From Lewinellaceae bacterium (GTDB lineage Bacteria; Bacteroidota; Bacteroidia; Chitinophagales; Saprospiraceae): a DNA stretch of 64,000 nucleotides. Position numbers and translations under genes: made by a program. This document shows, piece by piece, positions 24,844-33,683 of this stretch (within the stretch, counting starts at the first letter, position 1; every line of letters begins with the position of its first letter). The notes under the pieces were generated by a model that searched no databases, had not been told where the DNA came from, and saw only the letters and a list, made by a program, of their open reading frames with translations. Location of the stretch: assembly GCA_020636005.1 (NCBI GenBank), contig JACJYR010000001.1:2180001-2244000 (forward strand). The letters are read 5' to 3'.

Positions 24844-25374
24844 TCAAGCTCCAGCACCGCCGGCCGCCTCCGCAGCTGCGGCCTGGTTGAGGGCGTCCAG
24901 TTCTTTGTCAATAAAATAGAGGCTCTGCGGCCCATCACCGATAAGCCCAATCCGGTCGAGCACGGTACGCATGAGGGCTTCTTCTTCCCGCTGTTCGTTG
25001 ATGTACCATTGCAGGAAGCTTTGGGTAGCGTGGTCTTCCTCGTTTTTGGCGAGGGTCACGAGCTTGTTGATGCTCTGTGTCACTTTCTGCTCGTGCTCAT
25101 ACACAGATTTAAACACCTCCTGTACTGTTTTGAATTTACGCGGCGGTTCTTTGATGCCCGGCGTGAGGGCAAAGCCATCTACATCACTTAAATATTCGAA
25201 AATTTTCAGCATGTGCATCCGCTCTTCGTCAGATTGTCGCTGGAGGAATTTTGCGCAACCTTGCAGGCCTTTGTGGTCGCACCAGGTGGCCATTGAGAGG
25301 TAAAGGAAAGAAGCATAGCCTTCAAAAGCAATCTGCTGGTTGAGGGCTTCTTCCATTTTTTTTGAAATCATCAT
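24844..25374 (-). CDS. ftnA: bacterial non-haem ferritin
   Basis: A 24-meric cytosolic iron store with ferroxidase activity. The 176 residues form the four-helix bundle. Ferroxidase ligands are visible in NQQIAFEGYASFLYLSMATW (Glu, Tyr), QSDEERMHMLKIFEYL (Glu-Glu-x-x-His) and VYEHEQKVTQSINKL (Glu), with QSFLQWYINEQREEE contributing Gln/Glu. An Ala/Gly-rich C-terminal tail (AAAAEAAGGAGA) is not part of the fold. Start is at 25374 or one codon later. Confidence 0.96.
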   Translation of the reverse strand: MMISKKMEEALNQQIAFEGYASFLYLSMATWCDHKGLQGCAKFLQRQSDEERMHMLKIFEYLSDVDGFALTPGIKEPPRKFKTVQEVFKSVYEHEQKVTQSINKLVTLAKNEEDHATQSFLQWYINEQREEEALMRTVLDRIGLIGDGPQSLYFIDKELDALNQAAAAEAAGGAGA

Positions 25375-25684
25375 GTCGCTTTGTTTTTTTTAGCAAACCG
25401 CCAAAATAGCGCTATTCAGCGGATTTGGATAAAAGTGGAACTTTTAAAACTCCTTGGGTATGCTTTGGTTTGGGCAGCAGGTAAAAAATTTTGGCGCCGG
25501 GTTCTGAACACGCCTTCCATCATTTTTTTCATCCCGGGTATCCAGGTATTTCTCAATCCCGAAAAAAAGCTGCTGCCGGGAAGTGTGGAAAATTCAAACT
25601 TTAAACACGAATATAATTCCCTACTTTTGCAAGCAATACCTTATTAGTGATAGTTCAGGAATTAAAATCAGGTAAACGAACGAT
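25375..25684. other. divergent intergenic region, ferritin / parA
   Basis: 310 bases with promoters for both directions. TACTTTTG at 25622-25629 fits the parA -7 box. A frame at 25381-25647 has no features and would cover the promoter. I could not recognise a parS-like palindrome. Confidence 0.5.
25622..25629 (+). promoter_or_regulatory. TACTTTTG -7 box of parA
   Basis: An exact TAnnTTTG match 56 bases upstream of the parA ATG. No clear TTG element at the usual spacing. Confidence 0.45.
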
Positions 25685-26443
25685 ATGGGAAAAATCATCT
25701 CACTATTGAATCATAAAGGGGGCGTCGGAAAAACCACAAGCGCTATCAATATCGGCGCCGGTTTGGTGGAATTGGGCAAAAAAGTGTTGTTGATAGACCT
25801 TGACCCACAAGCTAATCTCTCCCTGTCCTTGGGGGTGCCCCGCCAGCCAAATACGATCTATGAGTCCCTTAGGGGAGAGTCAGAACTGGAACCATACACC
25901 ATCCGAGAGGGCCTGGATGTGGTCATGTCCACCCTGGATCTTTCCGGTGCGGAAATGGAACTGATCAACGAGGCGGGAAGGGAATACATCCTCCGGGAAC
26001 TTTTCGAGCCAGTGAAGGAAGATTATGATTTCATTATCATAGACTGCCCACCCTCGTTGGGCCTGCTCACATTGAACGCTTTGGCAGCCAGCGATTATGT
26101 TTACATCCCCCTGCAAACGCAATTCCTCGCTTTGCAGGGGCTTGCCAAAATCAAGCAGGTCATTGACAAGGTGAAATTCCGCCTCAACAAGAAACTGGAA
26201 ATAGGCGGCGTTGTCGCCACCATGTACGATAGCCGGAAAATCCTGAATAGGGATGTGGTCGATACCATCAAAAAATACTTTGGCGAAAAGGTATTCGACA
26301 CCCTGATTCGTGACAACGTAGCTTTGGCAGAGGCGCCTTCCCAGCGCAAAGACATTTTTGACTACAGCCCTAACAGCCTGGGGGCACAGGATTACATGGC
26401 GCTCTGTAAGGAAATCCTCGAACGGGTACAAGTACCTGCCTGA
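25685..26443 (+). CDS. ParA family partition ATPase
   Basis: A 252-residue ParA/Soj-type ATPase, which moves DNA or protein cargo over the nucleoid. The deviant Walker A is NHKGGVGKTTSAINIG (residue 9-24, both Lys present), Walker A' is LLIDLDPQANLS, and Walker B is FIIIDCPPSLGLLTLNAL. It has no N-terminal HTH, so it is the short Soj-like type. It is followed 41 bases downstream by a ribbon-helix-helix protein in place of a standard ParB. No gyrase, gidA or oriC genes are nearby, so whether it is the chromosomal system or a separate one cannot be decided here. Confidence 0.94.
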   Translation: MGKIISLLNHKGGVGKTTSAINIGAGLVELGKKVLLIDLDPQANLSLSLGVPRQPNTIYESLRGESELEPYTIREGLDVVMSTLDLSGAEMELINEAGREYILRELFEPVKEDYDFIIIDCPPSLGLLTLNALAASDYVYIPLQTQFLALQGLAKIKQVIDKVKFRLNKKLEIGGVVATMYDSRKILNRDVVDTIKKYFGEKVFDTLIRDNVALAEAPSQRKDIFDYSPNSLGAQDYMALCKEILERVQVPA

Positions 26444-26484
26444 TCAGGATGTTCAAAAACTTTAAACTTAACATACCCAGCTAA

Positions 26485-27015
26485 TTGAGCAAAAAGAAAT
26501 TCACGGACGGCTTGGAAAGCCTTTTTTCTACTGACCCGAAAGATGTCAGTGGAAAGGGTACTGCTTTTTTAAGAAATCCATCCTCTGTCGGGAAAGAGGG
26601 TGAGCAGGCCACTGTGAAGCGACCTTCCTCAAGGAAAACTTTCACCACCGACCTTGACTCTCTACTGGAAGAAGCCCTCCAAGAAACCTTTCAGGAGCAA
26701 ATGGAAGCAAGGGACGCCAAAACAAGCGACAATAAAGCCAAAGTTTTCCACCAGCAGGCTCACCGCCGCCGCCCGAACATGGGTCTTGACATGCTCATAC
26801 GCAGGACGGTCGAATCGGGCGCAGTGGAAACGGACGAGGACACCGGACGGAAGAGGCTGACGGTCACATTTGACAAGGAAAAACTGATAAAACTGAAAAA
26901 AATAGCCCGCATAGAAAAAGCATACCTCAAAGACATCCTCGGCAACATTGTAGCAGAATACATCAAAAAGTACGAAGCCAGCAAAGGGGATATCCAGGAC
27001 TTGGGCAAACCTTAG
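26485..27015 (+). CDS. ParA partner with three GL-x-x-L motifs and C-terminal RHH
   Basis: A 176-residue protein starting at TTG 26485; no earlier ATG is in frame. It lacks ParB nuclease and HTH domains. The C-terminus (RLTVTFDKEKLIKLKKIARI...VAEYIKKYE, residue 124-163) reads as a beta-alpha-alpha ribbon-helix-helix DNA-binding domain. Three copies of a short motif precede it: KFTDGLESLF (5-14), TFTTDLDSLL (52-61) and PNMGLDMLI (97-105), separated by charged linkers. They resemble the N-terminal G-L-x-x-L peptide by which ParB proteins stimulate ParA. I infer a multivalent ParA-activating centromere- or cargo-binding adaptor. The spacing to parA and the shared terminator indicate one operon. 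Confidence 0.8.
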   Translation: MSKKKFTDGLESLFSTDPKDVSGKGTAFLRNPSSVGKEGEQATVKRPSSRKTFTTDLDSLLEEALQETFQEQMEARDAKTSDNKAKVFHQQAHRRRPNMGLDMLIRRTVESGAVETDEDTGRKRLTVTFDKEKLIKLKKIARIEKAYLKDILGNIVAEYIKKYEASKGDIQDLGKP

Positions 27016-27033
27016 AGCCCAGCGCAAAAAAAA

Positions 27034-27071
27034 ATGGCCGACAAAGTGTTCTTTGCCGGCCATTTTTTTTG
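27034..27071. terminator. bidirectional terminator between parA operon and porV
   Basis: ATGGCCG-AAAG pairs with CTTT-CGGCCAT, with A-rich DNA on the left and T8 on the right. It can serve both converging transcripts. Confidence 0.88.
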
Positions 27072-27087
27072 AAACCAACCCTACTTT

Positions 27088-28335
27088 TTAGCCATTATCG
27101 CCTTCCTTGCCACCAAACTCAAACAGCAGGGAGAAACGCAGCGTATTGTCAAGCGGGTTACGCTGGTTGGTTGTGGGCACCAGGTAGGAAAAATTCAGTC
27201 CGAATATATTGTATTTCAAGCCGATACCGACCGTGAAATAGTGACGGTCACCCTTGTTGCGGCTTTCGGTAAAATAACCGGCCCGTACAGCGAACTGCTT
27301 GTCATACCAATATTCGGCGCCGAAGGAATAGTACAATTCCTTTAACTCTTCGTCAAATCCGTTGGGAGCATCGCCGAAGGAGGTGAAGATTCCTGAGATA
27401 GGGGAAGCTTCCCGGTAATCAGCGATGCCGTTGCCGTCGCTGTCGCATTCATTTTCAGGGGTATCAGGATTGTCCACCCGGCAAGGAGTGGGCACCAGAA
27501 GCTTGTTGACGTCGGCAGCGATAGTAATGCTGTTGTAGTCGTCCAGGTTGAAAGTCCAGGCTGCACCCAGGCCGAGGTTGGTCGGGAGGAAATCTTTTTG
27601 GCTGGTGGCCGCATTGGTGTAGGTAATCTTGGAACCGATGTTGGTGATGGCCAGGCCCAGGGCCAGATCGCTTTTGCGGCCGTTGACGGCCACATTGGTA
27701 TTGTAGCCAAAAGAAATATCGGCGCCGCCGGCCAGGCCTGGCTCGATAAGTTGTCCGTCCACTTGTTGTCCAGCAGCCAAATTAGAATAGATAAACTTGG
27801 CGCCAACAGCCGCTGTAAATTTTTCAGAAAGTTTTCGGGAATAGGCGGCTGTCACCTCAAATTCGTTCGGCCTGCCCGTACCGAGCGGGTTGCCATTTTC
27901 ATCAGTGAAGTTGATGTCGCCCAAGGAGAAATAACGAAGTCCGAGCCCTACTGCCTGCAGGTCGTCAAACTTATAATAGCCCGTCAGGTAAGCAAGATAC
28001 ACGTCGTTCAGGCCAAGGGCACGAAGCCAGGGCGTATAAGTGACGGAAACGCCGAATGGTTTTTCGGCCCGCACCAGCTTGGATTGGTTGAAGTGCATCG
28101 CATTTGCATCCGTCGAGATGGCTACGCCTACATCGCCCATGGCACCGGAGCGGGCGTCGGGAACGATCCGGAGAAAGGGTACGGCGGTCAGGATGGTATT
28201 GGTACAGGGGGTGCCGTCGGGGTTGACTAATTCACCTTTCGGGTTGTAGAAACAGTCTAACTGCGCAAACAGCCCCTGCGAAATGAACCCGAGGAGTGAC
28301 AAGGTTAAAAAAGACTTGAAGAGTAAACCTTTCAT
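27088..28335 (-). CDS. porV: T9SS outer-membrane shuttle protein PorV
   Basis: A 415-residue FadL-like outer-membrane barrel. In the type IX system it collects CTD-bearing cargo from the translocon and hands it to PorU. Residues 1-24 are a signal peptide (LLFKSFLTLSLLGFISQGLFA). Family hallmarks are TAVPFLRIVPDARSGAMGDV (N-terminal hatch), SVTYTPWLRALGLNDVYLAY and repeated amphipathic strands ending FSLLFEFGG. An insert with Asp-rich DSDGNGIADY may bind calcium. It lies 115 bases downstream of porU on the same strand, with a terminator-like hairpin and its own -7 box between them. Confidence 0.95.
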   Translation of the reverse strand: MKGLLFKSFLTLSLLGFISQGLFAQLDCFYNPKGELVNPDGTPCTNTILTAVPFLRIVPDARSGAMGDVGVAISTDANAMHFNQSKLVRAEKPFGVSVTYTPWLRALGLNDVYLAYLTGYYKFDDLQAVGLGLRYFSLGDINFTDENGNPLGTGRPNEFEVTAAYSRKLSEKFTAAVGAKFIYSNLAAGQQVDGQLIEPGLAGGADISFGYNTNVAVNGRKSDLALGLAITNIGSKITYTNAATSQKDFLPTNLGLGAAWTFNLDDYNSITIAADVNKLLVPTPCRVDNPDTPENECDSDGNGIADYREASPISGIFTSFGDAPNGFDEELKELYYSFGAEYWYDKQFAVRAGYFTESRNKGDRHYFTVGIGLKYNIFGLNFSYLVPTTNQRNPLDNTLRFSLLFEFGGKEGDNG

Positions 28336-28363
28336 GAGATGATTTTACGGTTTTAAAAGTTTG

Positions 28364-28371
28364 CAAATATA
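28364..28371 (-). promoter_or_regulatory. TATATTTG -7 box of porV
   Basis: An exact TAnnTTTG on the minus strand, about 29 bases upstream of the porV start. It suggests porV has a promoter separate from porU. Confidence 0.5.
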
Positions 28372-28397
28372 GTGTATGTGTGGCTGGGGATTTAAAA

Positions 28398-28427
28398 GGC
28401 TGGACAGTATTTTACAACCGTCCAGCC
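28398..28427 (-). terminator. hairpin after porU
   Basis: GGCTGGAC and GTCCAGCC pair across a 14-base loop. On the minus strand TTTTAAAT follows. Confidence 0.6.
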
Positions 28428-28450
28428 ATTTAAACTGCCAACCTTGGTTT

Positions 28451-31400
28451 TTATTTCAGGATAACTAATTTTTCAAAATCACTTTCCCCTTTTATTTCCA
28501 GATCCCCGCCGTTGGCACTCCGAACTTTTACTTTGTAGATGTAAACTCCCTTTGCCAGCAGGTCTCCGTAGTCGTCACGGCCATCCCACTGTAGGCAATT
28601 ATCGCTCCCTAAACGCCCGGTCGGGGAAATTATTCTTTGCTCCAAAGTTTTTATCAAACGCCCGGAAACGGTGTATATCTGCACCATCACATCAATGTCC
28701 ACACCTGCCTGGTTGTGTTCGAACATGAAGCAGGTAGAGGAGGTGAATGGGTTGGGGTAGTTCAGCACATGCGATAACGCCATTTCGTCAGAGGTGACGA
28801 CGACAAAATCGGTAAGCCCCTGTGCTTGGTTGTTTGCAATGTCCCATGCCCTGACGCTGATTTCATGCGGGCCTTCAGGGATATCATACAAGGGGTAGCG
28901 CACTTCGCCTTTGGTGTAATCGTCGAGGGCGGCTTCATAAAAATCATTCAGGATGTAGGTTTTCTGGGTATTGTTGTCCAGGGTGCCGTCTAGATCATGG
29001 CCTACGCTGTTGCCGACTACGTTGATGCCGTTGTCGTCCTCCAGTTTCACCAAGAGCACTGGATTGGGATGGGTGATTCCGCCAAACACAAAGCTTTCGT
29101 CATTCATGTACACTTCCACTTTAGGGCCTTGCTGGTCGGCCAGAGCGCTTGGATCGGTACCGCCAACCACGACTTCCTGGTAATTGCCCGCTCCATCTTC
29201 AAACTGCGTTTCGTCAGCGGCATAATAGCTGATCTTGCATTTTCCAAAACTGTAGTCAATGTCTTTTGGCACTACGAAAGTGAACTTAAACTTGCCTTCC
29301 TTCACGCTGGCCCTGCCTTTGAAGATGATGTTTTTCTGCAAATCAAAATCAAAGAGCGGGGTTGCCTGGCCCAATGTACGGTAGGTCACTTTTTTGTCGT
29401 AGATGGTGGGGTAAACGATGCCATTGAAGCTGGTCAGCAGGTTGCCAAAATCATCCTGCACCTGCCCCTCGATGGTAACTTTTTGAAGTGCCCTGATGGT
29501 GTCAATCACGGAAGCGGAGATGTCGTGCCCATTGACCTTTGTGGTGGTTACCTGGTAGTTGGGCAGGGCAAGCTTTTGGGAGGGGTCGCCGATGAGGGTA
29601 AACTTTCTGCCATTGGTGCCGGTCTCTTTATTTTTGCTGATGCGCAGCACCTCGCCAAGCGTGGGTATTTCGTGATCGAACTTGTAAAAAAGGGTATCAA
29701 CCGCCCGTTGCGTCAGGGTAGCATTGGCGGAGGCAAAAACAGGGCGGACGGTGGTGTATAATGCTATGGCGCCTCCTGATTCATGGAGCAGGCAAAGCTC
29801 TCCGGCGGTGGTAAAAGCGGGGTTGTCGTAGCCTGCGAAGGAGCAGGTAGCAGTAATTATGATGGGCATTTTATCCAGGTTCTTCCAACTAAGGACGTCC
29901 TCCAGTTTCAACACCCGCTCCTGTGACCAGCCCTTGGTGCCCCCGTGGCCAAGGTAAATCATGGCCAGCACACCCTTGAAAATATTGTTGTTGATAGCCT
30001 CTGTGGCCAAAGGCGCCCTTGTACCGCCGGAGGTAGAGACTTGGGGGAAGGCATCGAGATAAACTTTATCAATGTTCAGGTTGGGGTTTTTGGCCCCTAT
30101 TTTCTGGGCGATGTCGTCGGCGTCGCCAGTGTGGCGATTGGAGTCTTCGTCGTCACCAACGAATACGATGCGGTTGCGCCAGTCCCGAAGGTTGATGGGC
30201 TTGGTATCATACTCAATGATTTTATCCACTACGCCCCGTGCCTCATCAAGGTCTTTCACAGGCAGCCTCCCGACGCCAATGTCCATTGAGCCGACGCCAA
30301 TATTGAGGCCTTCGCCGTCGCTGAGCAGGGTAAAGAAATCGTCGGAAGGAAACGACTGGATGGGGCTTAACGATTCTTCTGTTTCATAGACGGGGATGAA
30401 GTCGCCACCCAACTTATAAATGTCCCTGCTGTCAAAAGAGCCATCGCCGAAGAGGAGCAGCGAACGGAAACGATCCGGGCTGCGATCAAACACCATCTTG
30501 GCAAAATCCCGGATGGCAGTAGCATCTTTCCTGCCAGAGGAAAATTCGTTGTACAACTGTTCGATATCCACCAGGGCCACCTTGAAATTGCTGAAGTTGC
30601 GGCGGTGTTCGGCCAGCCTCTCCGCCTCGCTGAGAAAATCCTTGTGATAAACAATGGCGAGATCAATGTCTGCAATGGCATGGATGTTTTGGTTCCCTAC
30701 CTTCCCAACAGCTTCGGCGCTCAGGAATCCATTATTGCCGAAAGCGATAAATTCCTTCAAAACATCGGTGGCTGCGCCAAAGGTAAAAGCACTGCCATCA
30801 AGGGTTCCCTGCTGGCGAAATGGGTTTAGGGGATTTGTAATATCCCAAACCTGGATGCTGCTTGCATTGGCTATCGAAAAATTGCTGATTGGCTGGCCAA
30901 TGGACTGAATGTCCCTGAAAACCATTTGATTGCCGCTCATGGTGAGCGCCCGGCGGAAATTCAGCTCTATATAGTCGAGCCAGCCTTCATTGATGACGTC
31001 GTTGCCTTTGGAGAAATTCAGGCTCAATTGAATTTGCCCGTTTGAAGGAGAAAATTCACCGGAAACGCCTTGGTATTGGGCAAAAGAGTCGGTAGAACCG
31101 CCCTGGGTCGTCCCAAAATTAGCACTGGTAAAGGTCGTGCCGTTGGCCGTGATGGTGTAGCGGCCGTAGGAACCCGTTTTTATCCGGGCGGCAAAAAGAG
31201 CCGACAGTTTTATCGGAACATTGGGCAGGAGGTTGTCCACCTGAAACTTGCTGGAATAATCCTGGTCGGTCTTCACCTTGAACGAGTCCCCGAACCAACG
31301 TTTTCCTGAACCCTGGCCAATTGACCAATCATGCTGTACATTGAACACTTCATCTTCGTAGCGGATAAAATCGTTGAATGAATTGACCGTGTAAGATGCA

Positions 31401-32311
31401 CCCGTCAGCGAAGCTTGGTCCTGGATACGCAGGCCGTTGCCAGGGCTGGTTTTTATGAAGTAATAATTTTTGGTATCGTAGGTGTTTCTCGGATGTTTAA
31501 ACGAGAGGGTGGTCGTGTCGAAATACCACTTGTCCGGCCCCTCGCCATAGAAGAGAATGTAATCGCCGGCATCAAATTTTCCGTCCCCTTCCCCAACAAC
31601 TTCAATAGCGTTTTCAACAAGATCGTCGGCACGGGGTGCGCCGACCAGTTCAGGCACGATCCCGCCACCGTTGCCATACAGTTTAATAGTGCGGGGATCG
31701 ATATTATCAATAGGGATTTGGAGGCTGTTTTTCAGGAAATCATAATCCAGTTTGTAGATGCCAGCCTGAGTAACTGACAGTTTGTAAACATCCCCATCGC
31801 TTAGTACAGATGAGTAGGTGTTACCGCCCCGGAAATTGATGGGTGCAGGCAAGGTGTTGTAAATCAAACGTATATCAAAAGAAACGAGGCGCTCGAATTG
31901 GCCGGCACCATTCTTTCTGATTGGCATGAAAGTGATCCGGCCAAAATAGTCGAGCCGATCTTTTTCAACTTCAGTTGCGATATTGATTTCATTGGAAATA
32001 AAGGCATCGTCTATTGAGGGGGTCTTATCGAAAGATTCGTAAGTTTCATTGGCAAAAACAGCCCTGACTCCTGCGTAGCCGTCCAGTTTGAAGCGTTCGG
32101 TATAGTATGGCAGGGTTGGGTGGGTGTCATCGAAAATGGCCCCTTCAAACCGAAGGATATGCACAGGTTGGCTGCCTTCGTAGGGAATAATCGTGGATTC
32201 TGCGCTCCACTTCAGCGTTCGCTGGATAACTTGCGGGGGATTGGCAAAAACGAGCAGAGTTGAAAAGAGCGCAATGATGGATGTCCCGAATTTCTTCATA
32301 TCTTTAGTCAT
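28451..32311 (-). CDS. porU: T9SS sortase PorU (C25 gingipain-like)
   Basis: The cell-surface sortase of the type IX system. It cleaves the CTD from cargo and attaches cargo to lipopolysaccharide. It has 1286 residues. The signal peptide is MKKFGTSIIALFSTLLVFA, preceded by MTKD, so start could also be 32299. The N-terminal half is beta-rich. The caspase-like C25 domain carries catalytic His in YLGHGGTKGW (about residue 788) and Cys in ITATCSFAGYD (about 821). The C-terminus (LNYPNPFTSSTCFMFEHN...LQWDGRDDYGD) is an Ig-like CTD resembling the sorting domain, which PorU retains. It is divergent from the porP-like gene. Confidence 0.95.
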   Translation of the reverse strand: MTKDMKKFGTSIIALFSTLLVFANPPQVIQRTLKWSAESTIIPYEGSQPVHILRFEGAIFDDTHPTLPYYTERFKLDGYAGVRAVFANETYESFDKTPSIDDAFISNEINIATEVEKDRLDYFGRITFMPIRKNGAGQFERLVSFDIRLIYNTLPAPINFRGGNTYSSVLSDGDVYKLSVTQAGIYKLDYDFLKNSLQIPIDNIDPRTIKLYGNGGGIVPELVGAPRADDLVENAIEVVGEGDGKFDAGDYILFYGEGPDKWYFDTTTLSFKHPRNTYDTKNYYFIKTSPGNGLRIQDQASLTGASYTVNSFNDFIRYEDEVFNVQHDWSIGQGSGKRWFGDSFKVKTDQDYSSKFQVDNLLPNVPIKLSALFAARIKTGSYGRYTITANGTTFTSANFGTTQGGSTDSFAQYQGVSGEFSPSNGQIQLSLNFSKGNDVINEGWLDYIELNFRRALTMSGNQMVFRDIQSIGQPISNFSIANASSIQVWDITNPLNPFRQQGTLDGSAFTFGAATDVLKEFIAFGNNGFLSAEAVGKVGNQNIHAIADIDLAIVYHKDFLSEAERLAEHRRNFSNFKVALVDIEQLYNEFSSGRKDATAIRDFAKMVFDRSPDRFRSLLLFGDGSFDSRDIYKLGGDFIPVYETEESLSPIQSFPSDDFFTLLSDGEGLNIGVGSMDIGVGRLPVKDLDEARGVVDKIIEYDTKPINLRDWRNRIVFVGDDEDSNRHTGDADDIAQKIGAKNPNLNIDKVYLDAFPQVSTSGGTRAPLATEAINNNIFKGVLAMIYLGHGGTKGWSQERVLKLEDVLSWKNLDKMPIIITATCSFAGYDNPAFTTAGELCLLHESGGAIALYTTVRPVFASANATLTQRAVDTLFYKFDHEIPTLGEVLRISKNKETGTNGRKFTLIGDPSQKLALPNYQVTTTKVNGHDISASVIDTIRALQKVTIEGQVQDDFGNLLTSFNGIVYPTIYDKKVTYRTLGQATPLFDFDLQKNIIFKGRASVKEGKFKFTFVVPKDIDYSFGKCKISYYAADETQFEDGAGNYQEVVVGGTDPSALADQQGPKVEVYMNDESFVFGGITHPNPVLLVKLEDDNGINVVGNSVGHDLDGTLDNNTQKTYILNDFYEAALDDYTKGEVRYPLYDIPEGPHEISVRAWDIANNQAQGLTDFVVVTSDEMALSHVLNYPNPFTSSTCFMFEHNQAGVDIDVMVQIYTVSGRLIKTLEQRIISPTGRLGSDNCLQWDGRDDYGDLLAKGVYIYKVKVRSANGGDLEIKGESDFEKLVILK

Positions 32312-32535
32312 TGTTGTTGTAAATAGGGTGGTTACGATAATTTTGGCAGTCTCAAAAACGTTGGGTGCCTGCAGGTTCGGGTGTTGTTTTGGTTTTTAAC
32401 ATTTAGAATGATACTGACCGACAATTTGCCCGTTTGCCAAATAAAAACTGCTGGCAGGGTTGAAATTTAACCCGGCAATGGGAAGATTTGCAAAATTACT
32501 TCTTTCACATCATTGAAAACAAACCATTGAGGTCA

Positions 32536-33573
32536 ATGACAAGACAAATACAATGCTTAATCGTGGCAGTTTTGATGGGAGCGCCTGCCCTGATGGCTCA
32601 AGATCCGATCTTTTCCCAGTTTTATTCTACGCCCCTGGTCATCAACCCTGCCTTTTCCGGGACAAACTATGCACCCAGGATTTCTGCGACTTACCGTAAC
32701 GAATGGCCTACCTTTGCCGATGAAGGCTCCACCGTTTACAGTACCTACGCAGCCTCCTATGAACAGTTCATTCCTTCTTTCAACAGTGGTATCGGGTTAT
32801 TGGTTTTGGCCGATAACGCCGGCGGCGGGCTTATCAAGACCACCAACTTTGCAGCCTCTTATGCCTACCGGATTGCAGTCAATGATGATTTTTTCATCAA
32901 ATTGGGCGTACAGGCAGGATTTAAACAGAGCAATGTGGACTGGGATCGGCTGGTGTTCCTGGACCAACTTGACAGGGTGACCGGTCCTGTTGATCCCTCA
33001 GGAAACCCCAACCCAACCAACGAAGTGCGCCCGGAGAACCTGAACAAAGCAATCTTTGATGTTGGTGCGGGGTTGTTGGTTTATGGCGGCACTTTTTACG
33101 GTGGCCTGGCTTTGCATCATTTGACCACCCCTGACGAGGGCTTCGTAAATTCCAATGCCAGCCTGGCCGACGGCCTGCCCCTCCGGCTTACCCTGCACGG
33201 CGGCGCACAGTTTATTGTTAAGGAAGGCAATAAGCGAACCCCCCCTTCGTTTATCTCGCCGAACATCCTTTTGCTTAAACAAGGAGACATGGGCCAAATC
33301 AACCTCGGAGCCTACTATAGCTTGGGTTTGGTTTTTGCTGGCGCATGGTACCGTCATTCATTTGGAAATCCGGACGCTGTGATAGGCATGATAGGATTCC
33401 AATACGACATCCTGAAAATCGGCTACAGCTATGACTACACCGTGTCCGGCCTGACAAGCTCAACGGGTGGTTCCCACGAGATTTCGCTGGTCATCAACCT
33501 AGACAACAGCGAAAATCTGCGAAAAAAACGTTTTGCAGATCGCTACAACGATTGCTTCAAAATTTTCCGCTAA
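32536..33573 (+). CDS. PorP/SprF-family T9SS membrane protein
   Basis: A 345-residue outer-membrane barrel of the PorP/SprF family. Relatives pair with T9SS components or with specific giant cargo such as SprB. From ATG 32536 the signal peptide is MTRQIQCLIVAVLMGAPALM (then AQ), followed by DPIFSQFYSTPLVINPAFSG, the family's N-terminal signature. Next come SATYRNEWP and alternating strands. The C-terminus (LKIGYSYDYTVSGL, GSHEISLVINL) is also typical. It shares the divergent region with porU. Whether it is core PorP or an SprF-type accessory cannot be decided from sequence alone. Confidence 0.92.
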   Translation: MTRQIQCLIVAVLMGAPALMAQDPIFSQFYSTPLVINPAFSGTNYAPRISATYRNEWPTFADEGSTVYSTYAASYEQFIPSFNSGIGLLVLADNAGGGLIKTTNFAASYAYRIAVNDDFFIKLGVQAGFKQSNVDWDRLVFLDQLDRVTGPVDPSGNPNPTNEVRPENLNKAIFDVGAGLLVYGGTFYGGLALHHLTTPDEGFVNSNASLADGLPLRLTLHGGAQFIVKEGNKRTPPSFISPNILLLKQGDMGQINLGAYYSLGLVFAGAWYRHSFGNPDAVIGMIGFQYDILKIGYSYDYTVSGLTSSTGGSHEISLVINLDNSENLRKKRFADRYNDCFKIFR

Positions 33574-33618
33574 CACCCCTCTGGAAAACGAATTACTGTT
33601 AAAACACACTTGCCCACA

Positions 33619-33647
33619 TTGATTTGAAATCTACTTTTCTATATTTG
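33619..33647 (+). promoter_or_regulatory. gldJ promoter (TTG-N18-TATATTTG)
   Basis: TTG at 33619-33621 and TATATTTG at 33640-33647. The position shows that the gldJ start is 33684, not an upstream codon. Confidence 0.6.
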
Positions 33648-33683
33648 CACGTCTTTTTTCAAAGTAAAACACATAAAGCAGTG

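Noticed and set aside
25381..25647. 88-residue frame between ferritin and parA
   Set aside because: It covers the putative parA promoter and shows no protein-family feature.
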